From positions 496,001 through 560,000 of the forward strand of contig NZ_CP128647.1 of the NCBI RefSeq assembly GCF_030644205.1: 64,000 bases of DNA, read 5' to 3'. The DNA comes from Mogibacterium neglectum (GTDB taxonomy: Bacteria > Bacillota > Clostridia > Peptostreptococcales > Anaerovoracaceae). Made by a program: the position numbers and the translations under genes. A model generated the notes under the pieces. The model saw only the letters and a program-made list of their open reading frames with translations. It did no database searches and had not been told where the DNA came from. Shown one piece after another: positions 1 to 8,340 of the stretch (position 1 is its first letter; the number at the start of each line of letters is the position of its first letter).

Positions 1-13
1 AATGAGGTAGTGG

Positions 14-721
14 ATGAGTATTTTCTACGAGATGGATAAAGATTTCGGAGATCTTCTTAAAGAGAAGAAGAATTTCCTCTTTATAGGAGAGGCTGGAAGT
101 GGTAAGAGTGAGATTGTTCTCAATGTTGCAGCAAAGCTTGCTGAACAGACGGGTGCTAAGGTCCAAGTATTCGATATGGACCAGAGCAAACCGCTATATC
201 GTTCTAGAGATATGAAGGATGCATTCGCCCAAAAGGGTGTGGAGATAAATTATCAGCTGCAATTTCTCGATGCGCCGACAGTAGTTGGTGGTGTTGCCGA
301 ATCGCTGATGAATAAGGATGTATATACGGTCCTTGACATCGGTGGCGGTCACAATGCTTCGAGAGTTGTGGGAGTATACGCACACTTGCTAAAGGATGAC
401 AATACGGTTCCGGTATACGTCATTAATCCGTATAGACCTTGGACGAAGAGTCTAAAGGCGATTGATGAGACCATGAGCGATATTGTCACTGCGGCTAGGT
501 TGAATCGCATCTATATTCTTGGTAACCCTAACCTAGGTTACCAGACGAGTGCAGAAGAATTCATGGAAGGGCTTGCTAGGCTCGACGAGATGCTGAGCGG
601 AATAGTTACCGTCGGCAGCTTCGTTGTGAGAGACGAGATATATGATGAAGTCAAAAGTATGACTGACAGACATCTATTCCCAATTGAGTTGTTCCTGACG
701 TATTCGTGGGTTGATCGCTAA
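14..721 (+). CDS. P-loop NTPase of unknown role, first gene of the 2-oxoacid oxidoreductase operon
   Basis: A 235-residue soluble protein with a Walker A motif GEAGSGKS at residues 25-32. An aspartate-rich strand VFDMDQSKP near residues 52-60 recalls the second loop of SIMIBI-class (MinD/CooC-type) NTPases, and VLDIGGG at about 106-112 could be the Walker B strand. No further family was recognised. It lies 27 bases before a ferredoxin subunit and the rest of a 2-oxoacid:ferredoxin oxidoreductase operon, so a role in assembly or regulation of that enzyme is a guess from context. A GAGG element at about 4-7 supports the ATG start. Genes upstream are outside the window. Confidence 0.7.
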   Translation: MSIFYEMDKDFGDLLKEKKNFLFIGEAGSGKSEIVLNVAAKLAEQTGAKVQVFDMDQSKPLYRSRDMKDAFAQKGVEINYQLQFLDAPTVVGGVAESLMNKDVYTVLDIGGGHNASRVVGVYAHLLKDDNTVPVYVINPYRPWTKSLKAIDETMSDIVTAARLNRIYILGNPNLGYQTSAEEFMEGLARLDEMLSGIVTVGSFVVRDEIYDEVKSMTDRHLFPIELFLTYSWVDR

Positions 722-748
722 AATATTTTATTTAAGGAGGTAATGTTG

Positions 749-961
749 ATGGCTAAAGGTAGAGTTGAAATCAATGCTGAAGCTTGCAAATCTTGCCAAT
801 ATTGCGTGATTTCATGTCCAAAGAAAGTCCTCGTTATTGGTGAGAATGTTAACTCAAAAGGTTACCCTTATTCGGTTGCAGCTACACCAGAGGATTGCAT
901 CGGTTGCGCAATGTGCGCACAGATATGTCCAGAGGACTGTATTGAGGTTTGGAGAGATTAG
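749..961 (+). CDS. korD: 2-oxoacid:ferredoxin oxidoreductase, delta subunit (2[4Fe-4S] ferredoxin)
   Basis: A 70-residue ferredoxin-like subunit with two complete CxxCxxCxxxC clusters: Cys13/16/19/23 and Cys50/53/56/60. It should carry electrons from the catalytic subunits to free ferredoxin. Two in-frame ATGs exist; the one at 749 is preferred because AAGGAGG at 734-740 is 8 bases away, against only 2 for the ATG at 743. The alpha, beta and gamma subunits follow at once, so the order is delta-alpha-beta-gamma, as in bacterial Kor/Vor enzymes. Confidence 0.9.
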   Translation: MAKGRVEINAEACKSCQYCVISCPKKVLVIGENVNSKGYPYSVAATPEDCIGCAMCAQICPEDCIEVWRD

Positions 962-975
962 TAAGGAGGAGCAAT

Positions 976-2055
976 ATGGCAGAACGTGTATTTATGAAAG
1001 GCTGCGAAGCTATTGCAGAGGCAGCTGTAAGAGCAGGATGTCGTTTCTTTGCTGGTTATCCAATCACACCACAGAACGAAATTCCTGAGTATATGGCAAG
1101 AAGAATGCCAGAAGTAGGTGGTAACTTTGTACAGGGTGAATCTGAGGTTGCATCTGTAAACATGCTTTATGGTGCTGTTTCTACTGGAATCAGAGCAATG
1201 AGCTCTTCATCCAGCTGCGGAATCAGCTTGTACTCAGAGGGTATCTCTTTCTGCGCATCTGCTAGACTACCAGCAGTATATGTAAACGTGCAGAGAGGTG
1301 GTCCTGGAATTGGTGCTATACAGCCAGCTCAGCAGGATTACCTTCAGGCAACTAAGGCTTCCGGAAACGGTGGTTTCAGAATGATCGTACTCGCCCCATC
1401 AACTGTTCAGGAGTGCGTAGATATGGTATATAAGGCATTTGATTATGCTGAGAGAGACCAGAATCCAGTACTCGTCCTCACAGATGGAGTTATGGGAACA
1501 ATCATGGAACCAGTAGTTCTTCCTCCAATGAAGACACCAGAAGAGATTGCAAAACTAAGAGATGCATTCAACTACAGAGCAATCGTAGGTCACCCAGTAG
1601 GTGAGAACGCATTCTGTAGACCTGGTTCTGTTGGAACAGGACAGGAAGCTGTTAATATCGAAGCAGATAAGCTCTACAGAACTTGGGATAAGGATGTTGA
1701 GTACGAGGAGCTTGAGACAGAGGATGCTGAGATCATCATCGCAGCATACGGAATCTCCGCTCGTATCGGAAAGGTTGTCGTAAGAGAGCTAAGAAAAGAA
1801 GGAGTTAAGATTGGTATGATAAGACCTATCAAGCTTTCTCCATTCCCATATGAAGCATTTGAGAACCTAGACTTCAACAGAATAAAGGGTATTCTCAATG
1901 TCGAGATGTCCATTCCTGCTCAGATGAGATGGGACGTGGATCATGCAGTTAAGGGCAGAACAGTTATCAAGGAGTGCCTAAGATCCGGTGGTCAGCTTCT
2001 GACTAATGATCAGGTAATGGAAGCTGCTCGTGAACTGATTAAGGAGGTACTATAG
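976..2055 (+). CDS. vorB: 2-oxoacid:ferredoxin oxidoreductase, alpha subunit (VorB/KorA type)
   Basis: A 359-residue alpha subunit of the pyruvate/2-oxoacid:ferredoxin oxidoreductase superfamily, holding the pyrimidine-binding and C-terminal transketolase-like domains. The N-terminal GYPITPQNEI stretch (residues 27-36) and the following QGESEVAS (about 53-60) are typical of KorA/VorB. With the beta subunit it decarboxylates a 2-oxoacid to the acyl-CoA while reducing ferredoxin. Sequence alone does not separate 2-oxoglutarate from branched-chain 2-oxoacids; this short four-subunit form is often annotated as 3-methyl-2-oxobutanoate dehydrogenase VorB and is also called korA. The ATG at 976 follows AAGGAGGA at 963-970. 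Confidence 0.9.
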   Translation: MAERVFMKGCEAIAEAAVRAGCRFFAGYPITPQNEIPEYMARRMPEVGGNFVQGESEVASVNMLYGAVSTGIRAMSSSSSCGISLYSEGISFCASARLPAVYVNVQRGGPGIGAIQPAQQDYLQATKASGNGGFRMIVLAPSTVQECVDMVYKAFDYAERDQNPVLVLTDGVMGTIMEPVVLPPMKTPEEIAKLRDAFNYRAIVGHPVGENAFCRPGSVGTGQEAVNIEADKLYRTWDKDVEYEELETEDAEIIIAAYGISARIGKVVVRELRKEGVKIGMIRPIKLSPFPYEAFENLDFNRIKGILNVEMSIPAQMRWDVDHAVKGRTVIKECLRSGGQLLTNDQVMEAARELIKEVL

Positions 2056-2808
2056 ATGGCAAAAGTTTATTCAAGAACTAAGGGAATTCTTCCTGATACA
2101 GTATCCGGATTCTGTCCGGGATGCATGCACGGTACTGTGCATAAGCTAATCGGTGAAGCGGCAGAAGAACTAGGTAAACTCGATAAGCTCGTAAGAGTTG
2201 AGGGTGTAGGCTGCTGCGGACTCGGTCAGTTCTACGTTGCTCACGATGCTACTATTGCTGCTCACGGAAGAGCTTGTGCTGTAGCAACAGGAATCAAGAG
2301 ATCATCCCCTGATTCACTTGTATACACATACCAGGGCGATGGAGACCTTGCTTCAATCGGACTTGCAGAGACTATGTCAGCTGCTAACAGAGGAGAGAAC
2401 TTCACAGTTATCTTCGTTAATAATGGAATTTATGGTATGACTGGTGGACAGATGGCTCCAACAACTCTTATCGGCATGAACTCCACGACTACACCAGAAG
2501 GTAGAGAGCCAGATATTCACGGATACCCAATGCATATCGTTGAAATTCTCAACCAGCTAACAGCTCCTTACTATCTAGAAAGGGTTTCTTGCAACACTCC
2601 TCAGAACGTAATCAAGGCTCGTAAGGCAATCAAGAAGGCATTCCAGTATCAGCTAGAAGGAAAGGGCTTCTCACTTGTGGAGATTGTTACATCTTGTCCA
2701 ACGAACTGGGGAATGAGCACGCTTGATTCGCTCAAGTTCCTTGAAAAAGATATGTTTGATGAGTACCCTCTAGGTCTCGTTAGAGACAAGGGCGCAGAAG
2801 CTAAATAG
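2056..2808 (+). CDS. korB: 2-oxoacid:ferredoxin oxidoreductase, beta subunit (TPP-binding)
   Basis: A 250-residue thiamine-pyrophosphate subunit. GDGDLASIG (about residues 95-103) followed by FVNNGIYGMTGGQ is the TPP/Mg-binding GDG...NN motif. The N-terminal FCPGCMHG and the GCCGLG stretch around residue 52 match the KorB family. The ATG directly abuts the stop of the alpha gene, so the two are probably translationally coupled. It catalyses decarboxylation of the 2-oxoacid as part of the alpha-beta-gamma-delta complex. Confidence 0.92.
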   Translation: MAKVYSRTKGILPDTVSGFCPGCMHGTVHKLIGEAAEELGKLDKLVRVEGVGCCGLGQFYVAHDATIAAHGRACAVATGIKRSSPDSLVYTYQGDGDLASIGLAETMSAANRGENFTVIFVNNGIYGMTGGQMAPTTLIGMNSTTTPEGREPDIHGYPMHIVEILNQLTAPYYLERVSCNTPQNVIKARKAIKKAFQYQLEGKGFSLVEIVTSCPTNWGMSTLDSLKFLEKDMFDEYPLGLVRDKGAEAK

Positions 2809-2819
2809 GGAGGTTTAGA

Positions 2820-3368
2820 ATGGAAAGAAATTTGATGATTGCCGGATTTGGCGGACAGGGTGTAATGACCATGGGAAAGCTTCTTTCAGAAGCTACATGT
2901 CAGTCAACAGACCTTAATGTAACATTCTTCCCTTCTTATGGCGCAGCTATGAGAGGTGGTACAGCAAACTGTTACGTTGTAATTTCTGATGACGAAATCG
3001 GTGCACCTGTATCTAACAGTGTAGATGACCTTGTAGTAATGAACGGACCTTCACTACACAAGTTCCTTCCAACTCTTAAGAAGGGTGGTACATTGTTCAT
3101 TAACAGTTCAATAGTAAAGGATCCTATTGATAGAGATGACATCACTGTGGTATCTGTTCCAGTTACAGAGATGGCTCTTGAAATGGGTAACCCAAGGGTT
3201 CTCAACATCATTATGCTTGGAGCTTATATCGGATACTCTAATGCAGTACCTGAGCAGGTTATTTATGATGGAATTCACCACAAGTTTGAGCACAAACCAA
3301 AGGTAATTCCACTAAATGATAAGGCTTTCAAGACAGGTCTCGATATTGGTGCTGAAGCTAGACAGTAA
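2820..3368 (+). CDS. korC: 2-oxoacid:ferredoxin oxidoreductase, gamma subunit
   Basis: A 182-residue protein of the 2-oxoacid:acceptor oxidoreductase gamma family. The N-terminal GFGGQGVMTMGKLL (about residues 9-22) and PSYGAAMRGGTANC (about 38-51) are the family hallmarks and form the coenzyme A-binding domain. GGGAGG lies just before the ATG. It is the last gene of the operon: a rho-independent terminator follows 50 bases later. Confidence 0.92.
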   Translation: MERNLMIAGFGGQGVMTMGKLLSEATCQSTDLNVTFFPSYGAAMRGGTANCYVVISDDEIGAPVSNSVDDLVVMNGPSLHKFLPTLKKGGTLFINSSIVKDPIDRDDITVVSVPVTEMALEMGNPRVLNIIMLGAYIGYSNAVPEQVIYDGIHHKFEHKPKVIPLNDKAFKTGLDIGAEARQ

Positions 3369-3419
3369 TGGCATACGCTATGTAATGGGCGTATATTGAT
3401 AATCCATAAAGTATGAGGG

Positions 3420-3455
3420 AAGATGGCTGAATTTCAGCCATCTTTTCTTTTTTTT
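3420..3455 (+). terminator. Rho-independent terminator of the 2-oxoacid oxidoreductase operon
   Basis: Perfect arms AAGATGGCTG (3420-3429) and CAGCCATCTT (3435-3444) are separated by AATTT and run into a T-rich tract to 3455. It separates the oxidoreductase operon from the fatty-acid operon. Confidence 0.88.
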
Positions 3456-3535
3456 GAAAAAATTAAAATTAGAATAAGGGGCTTTTAATGTTGAAAAATA
3501 GCTGTTTTTAAAGCAAAAAAAGGATTCCACACAAA

Positions 3536-3614
3536 ACTTTCACTTGACGAAAGTCACAAAGGCAAATAAAATAGTAAAAAAATAATAGATAAAAATATTT
3601 AACTAAAATATTTT
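3536..3614 (+). promoter_or_regulatory. Promoter and candidate operators of the fatty-acid operon
   Basis: TTGACG (3544-3549), a 17-base spacer and TAAAAT (3567-3572) form a good sigma-A promoter. The -35 box sits inside an inverted repeat ACTTTC-N7-GAAAGT (3536-3554), which loosely recalls the TTTGA...TCAAA pattern bound by FabT-type MarR repressors. A second perfect repeat, AAAATATTT-N5-AAATATTTT (3592-3614), lies in the predicted leader. The operon encodes a MarR-family protein near its 3' end, the obvious candidate to bind here. The promoter is seen directly; the operator role is inference. Confidence 0.65.
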
Positions 3615-3652
3615 ATCCAACGTAGAGATTAAGAAAAAAAGGAGTAAATGCT

Positions 3653-3880
3653 ATGACTTTTGAACAGCTAAAGGAATTAATTTGTGAGAATTTTGGTGTT
3701 AGTGAGGATAAGGTAACTGAGACTGCTGACCTTCAGGAGGACTTAAAGCTTGACTCATTAGACGCTGTAGAGCTTTCGATGATGATGGAAGAGGCTCATG
3801 GTGTTTCGATTCCTGAGGAAAAATTCCCAGAGTGCAAGACTATTGCAGATGTACTGAAGTTCGCAAATGGTGGTAACTAA
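3653..3880 (+). CDS. acpP: Acyl carrier protein (fatty-acid operon copy)
   Basis: A 75-residue acidic four-helix carrier protein. The DSLDAVE motif near residue 34 supplies the serine that receives 4'-phosphopantetheine. It carries the growing acyl chain between the Fab enzymes encoded downstream. It is first in the acpP-acc-fab operon behind a strong promoter, with AAGGAG about 8 bases before the ATG. A second, differing acyl carrier protein is encoded at 33933. Confidence 0.95.
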   Translation: MTFEQLKELICENFGVSEDKVTETADLQEDLKLDSLDAVELSMMMEEAHGVSIPEEKFPECKTIADVLKFANGGN

Positions 3881-3882
3881 TT

Positions 3883-4419
3883 ATGGAAAAGTATCTAGAG
3901 CTAACCGAGAGGCTAGTCAGCGTATTTGACCGTAGTAGCAGTGACTATTTAGAAATCAAGATATCGGATTATGCCTTAACGCTTAAAAAAGGTTCATCCG
4001 CATGTGCAGTGCCATCAGTACCTGTGACCGAAACAGTAGTACCTGCGGCTTCTTTGCAGCCTGCCGTTCATGCTTCAGCACCTGCTACGCAGACAGTATC
4101 AGGAACAGTAGCAAATGATGTGTCTATGTCTGAATCGTCAGCGCATACTGCGGAAGTGGCAAAGGAAACTCTTAATACAGAGGTTGTAAAATCACCGATT
4201 GTAGGAGTGTTCTACGCAGCTAAGGATCCTAATTCACCTCCGTTTGTAAAGGTCGGAGATACTGTGAAGAAAGGTGATGTGCTCTGCATCCTAGAATCGA
4301 TGAAGATGATGAATGAGATTAGGTCTGATTATGACGGAGTGATCAGGGAGATTCAGTGCAAGAACGAAGAGCTTGTAGAGTTTGGTCAGATCATGTTTGT
4401 GCTGGAGAAGTGTGAATGA
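3883..4419 (+). CDS. accB: Biotin carboxyl carrier protein of acetyl-CoA carboxylase
   Basis: A 178-residue carrier. The C-terminal biotinyl domain holds ESMKMM, whose first Lys (about residue 140) is the expected biotinylation site. The N-terminal region is linked to it by an Ala/Pro/Thr/Ser-rich flexible stretch (about 45-95), as in classical AccB. It passes carboxybiotin from AccC to the AccA/AccD transferase. The gene begins 2 bases after acpP and overlaps accC by 4 bases (ATGA). Confidence 0.94.
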   Translation: MEKYLELTERLVSVFDRSSSDYLEIKISDYALTLKKGSSACAVPSVPVTETVVPAASLQPAVHASAPATQTVSGTVANDVSMSESSAHTAEVAKETLNTEVVKSPIVGVFYAAKDPNSPPFVKVGDTVKKGDVLCILESMKMMNEIRSDYDGVIREIQCKNEELVEFGQIMFVLEKCE

Positions 4420-5786
4420 TTAGAAAGGTCTTAATAGCCAATCGCGGAGAGATTGCGCTTAGCATACAGAGAAATTGCAGTGAGATGGGTGTGGAGACTG
4501 TAGCTGTTTATTCTGACGTGGATAAGGGGCAGCCTGCAATATATTTGGCGGACCAGGCTATCTGCATAGGCGCAGGAAAGAGTTCAGCTTCATATCTCAA
4601 TGTTGCTAATATACTGACGGCTGCTATCGAATCTGGTTGTGAAGCCATTCATCCCGGATATGGGTTCCTTGCTGAAAATGGCGATTTTGCTGAAAAGGTG
4701 GAGGCCTGTGGACTGAAGCTTATCGGACCATCGTCAAAGGTTATAAAGCTTATGGGCAACAAGCTCTCAGCTAGAGGTCTAATGGAGCAAAGTGGCGTTC
4801 CAGTCGTACCTGGATGTAATGATGTAGTTCATGATGAAGAACAACTCTACAGGATTGCTGATGAGATTGGTTATCCAGTTCTCCTAAAGGCTTCGGCTGG
4901 TGGCGGCGGAAAGGGTATGCGTAGAATCTATAAACGTGAAGATCTCGTTGCTGGCTGGGAATTAACGAAGCGAGAGGCAAAGGCATCATTTGCAAATGAT
5001 GACATATATGTTGAGAAGCTAATTGAGAATCCTAGACATATCGAGATTCAGATTCTCGCAGATAGTCACGGAAACGTGGTTTACCTGCCTGAGAGGGATT
5101 GCAGTGTCCAGAGAAATAATCAGAAGATAATCGAAGAGAGCCCTAGCAGAGCTAACAACGAGCTACTGGAAAAGATGTATAAATCTGCCGTACTGTGCGC
5201 GAAAGCATGTGAATACGAAGGCACCGGAACAGTAGAGTTCATCGTAGATAAATACGACAATTATTATTTCATGGAGATGAACACGAGGATTCAGGTTGAG
5301 TATCCTGTAACAGAGATGGTAACAGGAATCAATCTGATTAAGGAGCAGATTAGAATTGCCTCGGGACTTCCGCTATCTGTAAAGCAGGAGGATGTAGCAG
5401 CTAATGGTCATGCTATCGAGATTAGAGTTAATGCTCAGAATCCATACGATGATTTTAGACCTAGCTGTGGCGATATAAGCTTCTTTCTACCGCCAGGGGG
5501 TCTCGACACGAGATTTGAGACGGCGCTATATCAAGGTGCAAAAATACTGCCATTTTATGATTCTATGATGGCGAAGCTAATCGTAAAAGGACGCACACGA
5601 ATGGACGCTATAAAAAAGCTAAGACGTGCAGTCTCTGAGACGATTATAGACGGTGTTCCTACAAACCTAGGATTTATCTATGCGATACTGTATGACAAGG
5701 ATTTTATCCTTGGAAATATTGATACAAACTATATTGCTAATAAGGAAGCTGAGCTTCTGGAAAGCATGCATGTAACAGGAGAATAG
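4416..5786 (+). CDS. accC: Acetyl-CoA carboxylase, biotin carboxylase subunit
   Basis: A 456-residue ATP-grasp enzyme, the usual AccC length. It starts MIRKVLIANRGEIA, contains the glycine-rich ATP loop GGGGKGMR, and has the catalytic MEMNTRIQVEYPVTE stretch. It carboxylates biotin on AccB using ATP and bicarbonate, the first step of malonyl-CoA formation. The ATGA overlap with accB suggests coupled translation. Confidence 0.96.
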   Translation: MIRKVLIANRGEIALSIQRNCSEMGVETVAVYSDVDKGQPAIYLADQAICIGAGKSSASYLNVANILTAAIESGCEAIHPGYGFLAENGDFAEKVEACGLKLIGPSSKVIKLMGNKLSARGLMEQSGVPVVPGCNDVVHDEEQLYRIADEIGYPVLLKASAGGGGKGMRRIYKREDLVAGWELTKREAKASFANDDIYVEKLIENPRHIEIQILADSHGNVVYLPERDCSVQRNNQKIIEESPSRANNELLEKMYKSAVLCAKACEYEGTGTVEFIVDKYDNYYFMEMNTRIQVEYPVTEMVTGINLIKEQIRIASGLPLSVKQEDVAANGHAIEIRVNAQNPYDDFRPSCGDISFFLPPGGLDTRFETALYQGAKILPFYDSMMAKLIVKGRTRMDAIKKLRRAVSETIIDGVPTNLGFIYAILYDKDFILGNIDTNYIANKEAELLESMHVTGE

Positions 5787-5792
5787 CAGAAA

Positions 5793-6680
5793 ATGGGAAG
5801 CTTAAATAAGCGAAAAAATCTATTGTCCGCAATTAAGAGTATAAGAGGCGGGAGCAAGCAGAGTCAGGTTAGGCGTGAGCCTCGAAGGGCGCTTCCCGAC
5901 CTTTTTCTTAAGTGTGAGGGATGCAAATCGGTAATCGACTACAAGGAGTTCGTAGAACATCTTAAGATATGTCCAGAGTGCGGATATCACATGAAGATGA
6001 ATGGACACGAGCGTTTCGAGTATCTCATGGATGAAGAATATGAAAAAATCAGTTTTGGTAGCGAGATCAAAGACCCAATTTCATTCCCTAAGTACGATGA
6101 AAAGCGTGCAAAGGAAGAAGCAAAGTCAGGGCTAAATGAAGCGGTTTCTATCGTCAAAGGTGCGATAGAAGGGAAATCTGTCATAGTGGCAGTTCTTGAA
6201 CTGCAATATATGATGGGAAGTCTCGGTACATACGTTGGCGAAGAGCTGACTGCAATGTTCGAGTATGCGATTAGAAATGAACTTCCAGTTATCATATTCT
6301 CTGCTTCAGGTGGAGCTAGAATGCAGGAGGGGATTTTTTCTCTCATGCAGATGGCCAAGACAAGTGCAGCTATAGGAAAGTTTCAAGACGCAGGATTGCT
6401 TTATATAAGTGTTTTAACAAATCCCACCACGGGAGGTGTATCAGCAAGCTTCGCATCTCTCGGAGATATAATCATAGCCGAGCCTAATGCTCTTATAGGA
6501 TTTGCCGGACCAAGAGTAATCGAGCAGACAATCAAAAAGAAGCTGCCAAAAGGATTCCAAAGAGCTGAGAAGCTTGAGGAATGTGGTTTTGTAGATATTA
6601 TTTCCGAGAGAGAGAGCCAGCGTAGACTGATTGCTAAGCTGCTCAAGCACCATGTGAAGATTGGAGCGAAATATGAGTAA
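5793..6680 (+). CDS. accD: Acetyl-CoA carboxylase, carboxyltransferase beta subunit
   Basis: A 295-residue crotonase-fold subunit with an N-terminal four-cysteine zinc finger (CEGC and CPEC pairs, about residues 42-64). ASGGARMQEG and the GGVSASFA region form the acetyl-CoA/carboxybiotin site. With AccA it transfers the carboxyl group from biotin to acetyl-CoA. It starts 6 bases after accC and overlaps accA by 8 bases. Confidence 0.95.
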   Translation: MGSLNKRKNLLSAIKSIRGGSKQSQVRREPRRALPDLFLKCEGCKSVIDYKEFVEHLKICPECGYHMKMNGHERFEYLMDEEYEKISFGSEIKDPISFPKYDEKRAKEEAKSGLNEAVSIVKGAIEGKSVIVAVLELQYMMGSLGTYVGEELTAMFEYAIRNELPVIIFSASGGARMQEGIFSLMQMAKTSAAIGKFQDAGLLYISVLTNPTTGGVSASFASLGDIIIAEPNALIGFAGPRVIEQTIKKKLPKGFQRAEKLEECGFVDIISERESQRRLIAKLLKHHVKIGAKYE

Positions 6681-7443
6681 TGCTTATGAAATAGTTAAGA
6701 AGGCGAGATCCAGTAACAGGCTTAGAGCTAAAGAGGTTATCGAGAGACTTCTCGAGGACATAGTTTACCTTAAGGGAGACAGATGCTTTGGGGACTCCAA
6801 GACAATAATCGGTGGAATCGGATCATTTGAGGAAAGACCGGTTACTTTCATCGGAATTCAGAAAGGGCGCGGCATTGAAGAAGGAGTAGAAACAAATTTT
6901 GGAATGCCGATGCCTGAAGGTTATCGCAAAGCCATGAGGCTAATGGATCAAGCGGAAAAATTCAGAAGACCAGTAATCACATTTATAGATACCCCGGGTG
7001 CATATCCAGGTGTAGGTGCAGAAGAGCGAGGACAGTTTGAAGCTATAGCATCTTCGCTGGAGAAGATGTCAATGCTAACAGTTCCTGTAATTGCCGTGGT
7101 TATAGGTGAAGGTGGCTCTGGCGGTGCGTTAGCACTATCCGTAGCCAACAAGATATTTATGTTTAAAAATGCAGTGTACTCAATACTTTCACCAGAAGGC
7201 TTTGCGTCTATTTTATGGAAGAATGCAGGGCTTGCCGAAAAGGCTGCTGATGTGATGAAGATTACATCGCAGGATTTATATGACTTCGGAATCGTGGATG
7301 AAATCATAGACGAGAATGGAGAAAAGGTGAACTTTACACAGCTTAGAAATTTGATTTCAACTGAGCTTAAGACCTTCTCAGACATGACCGGCGAGGAAAT
7401 CAGAGAGTGCAGATACGATAAATTTAGAGAGATTAGAGGATAA
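6673..7443 (+). CDS. accA: Acetyl-CoA carboxylase, carboxyltransferase alpha subunit
   Basis: A 257-residue carboxyltransferase alpha subunit with DTPGAYPGVGAEERGQ and the GEGGSGGALA oxyanion-hole region. It is shorter than the E. coli form (about 319) because the N-terminal helical extension is reduced, as in many Firmicutes. The ATG at 6673 is preferred because GGAG at 6663-6666 is 6 bases upstream; a TTG at 6661 is a weaker alternative. It works as AccA2AccD2. Confidence 0.94.
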   Translation: MSNAYEIVKKARSSNRLRAKEVIERLLEDIVYLKGDRCFGDSKTIIGGIGSFEERPVTFIGIQKGRGIEEGVETNFGMPMPEGYRKAMRLMDQAEKFRRPVITFIDTPGAYPGVGAEERGQFEAIASSLEKMSMLTVPVIAVVIGEGGSGGALALSVANKIFMFKNAVYSILSPEGFASILWKNAGLAEKAADVMKITSQDLYDFGIVDEIIDENGEKVNFTQLRNLISTELKTFSDMTGEEIRECRYDKFREIRG

Positions 7444-7444
7444 G

Positions 7445-8338
7445 ATGGGACTTAAAGTTAAGGACATTAAGAGTTTGACTAGAGGAGTTAAGCGTAGCAA
7501 TAAGTACTATGAAGAAAGACTCGACACCACTGATGAGTGGATTTTAACTCGTACGGGGATTGAAAATCGCTACATAACTGAGGAGACTCCATCGGAGATG
7601 GCGAAGGAACTAGCAGATAAGCTAGTATTTGATAGAGATAAGGTAAAGGCTCTTATCGTCGCATCTTTCTCGAGTGACATTAGGATTCCTTCAATTGCTG
7701 GTATCCTACACAAGAGATTAGAACTTAAGAACAGCTGTTTTTCTGTAGACATTAATGCTGCCTGTGCAGGCTTTGTATCAGCTATGATTATGGCTGAGCG
7801 CATGCTTAATCCTGGAGAAGAGGCTATTCTCGTTGCCAGCGAACAGGTTAGCAGATACATAGATTTTAATGACAGAGGGATAGCTGTGCTGTTTGGAGAT
7901 GGATGTGCAGGAATTGCAGTTGAGAAGAATGACAAGCTATGGCTAAGTGATGCAAGCACCTATGGAGATGACCGAGTAATTGTTATGGATGATAATGACT
8001 TTATTCAGATGAATGGTCAAGAGGTTTTTAAATTTGCTATAAGTAAAGTTCCAGAATCACTTGAACGCCTGCTAGAGAGAGCTGATCTTACTGGAGCGGA
8101 TATAGATTATGTCGCTGCCCATCAAGCTAATGTGAGGATACTCGAACAGATTTCCAAGAGGACCGGGATAGATGAAGACAAGGTTCTAAAGAATATCAGG
8201 GAGCGTGGAAATACTTCTGCAGCCTCGATTCCTACACTTTTATACGAGTATAGAGATAAGTTTAAAGATGGGGATAAGGTTCTGTTCACAGCTTTTGGAG
8301 CGGGACTAATTGTTAATTCAGTACTGATGGAGTGGTAG
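7445..8338 (+). CDS. fabH: Beta-ketoacyl-ACP synthase III
   Basis: A 297-residue thiolase-fold enzyme that starts fatty-acid synthesis by condensing acetyl-CoA (or a branched acyl-CoA) with malonyl-ACP. The Cys-His-Asn triad is visible: Cys in NAACAGF, His in AAHQAN, Asn in GNTSAAS. It is slightly shorter than the usual 315-330 residues but both halves are intact. The ATG directly follows the accA stop and the gene is followed by fabK. Confidence 0.94.
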   Translation: MGLKVKDIKSLTRGVKRSNKYYEERLDTTDEWILTRTGIENRYITEETPSEMAKELADKLVFDRDKVKALIVASFSSDIRIPSIAGILHKRLELKNSCFSVDINAACAGFVSAMIMAERMLNPGEEAILVASEQVSRYIDFNDRGIAVLFGDGCAGIAVEKNDKLWLSDASTYGDDRVIVMDDNDFIQMNGQEVFKFAISKVPESLERLLERADLTGADIDYVAAHQANVRILEQISKRTGIDEDKVLKNIRERGNTSAASIPTLLYEYRDKFKDGDKVLFTAFGAGLIVNSVLMEW

Positions 8339-8340
8339 AG

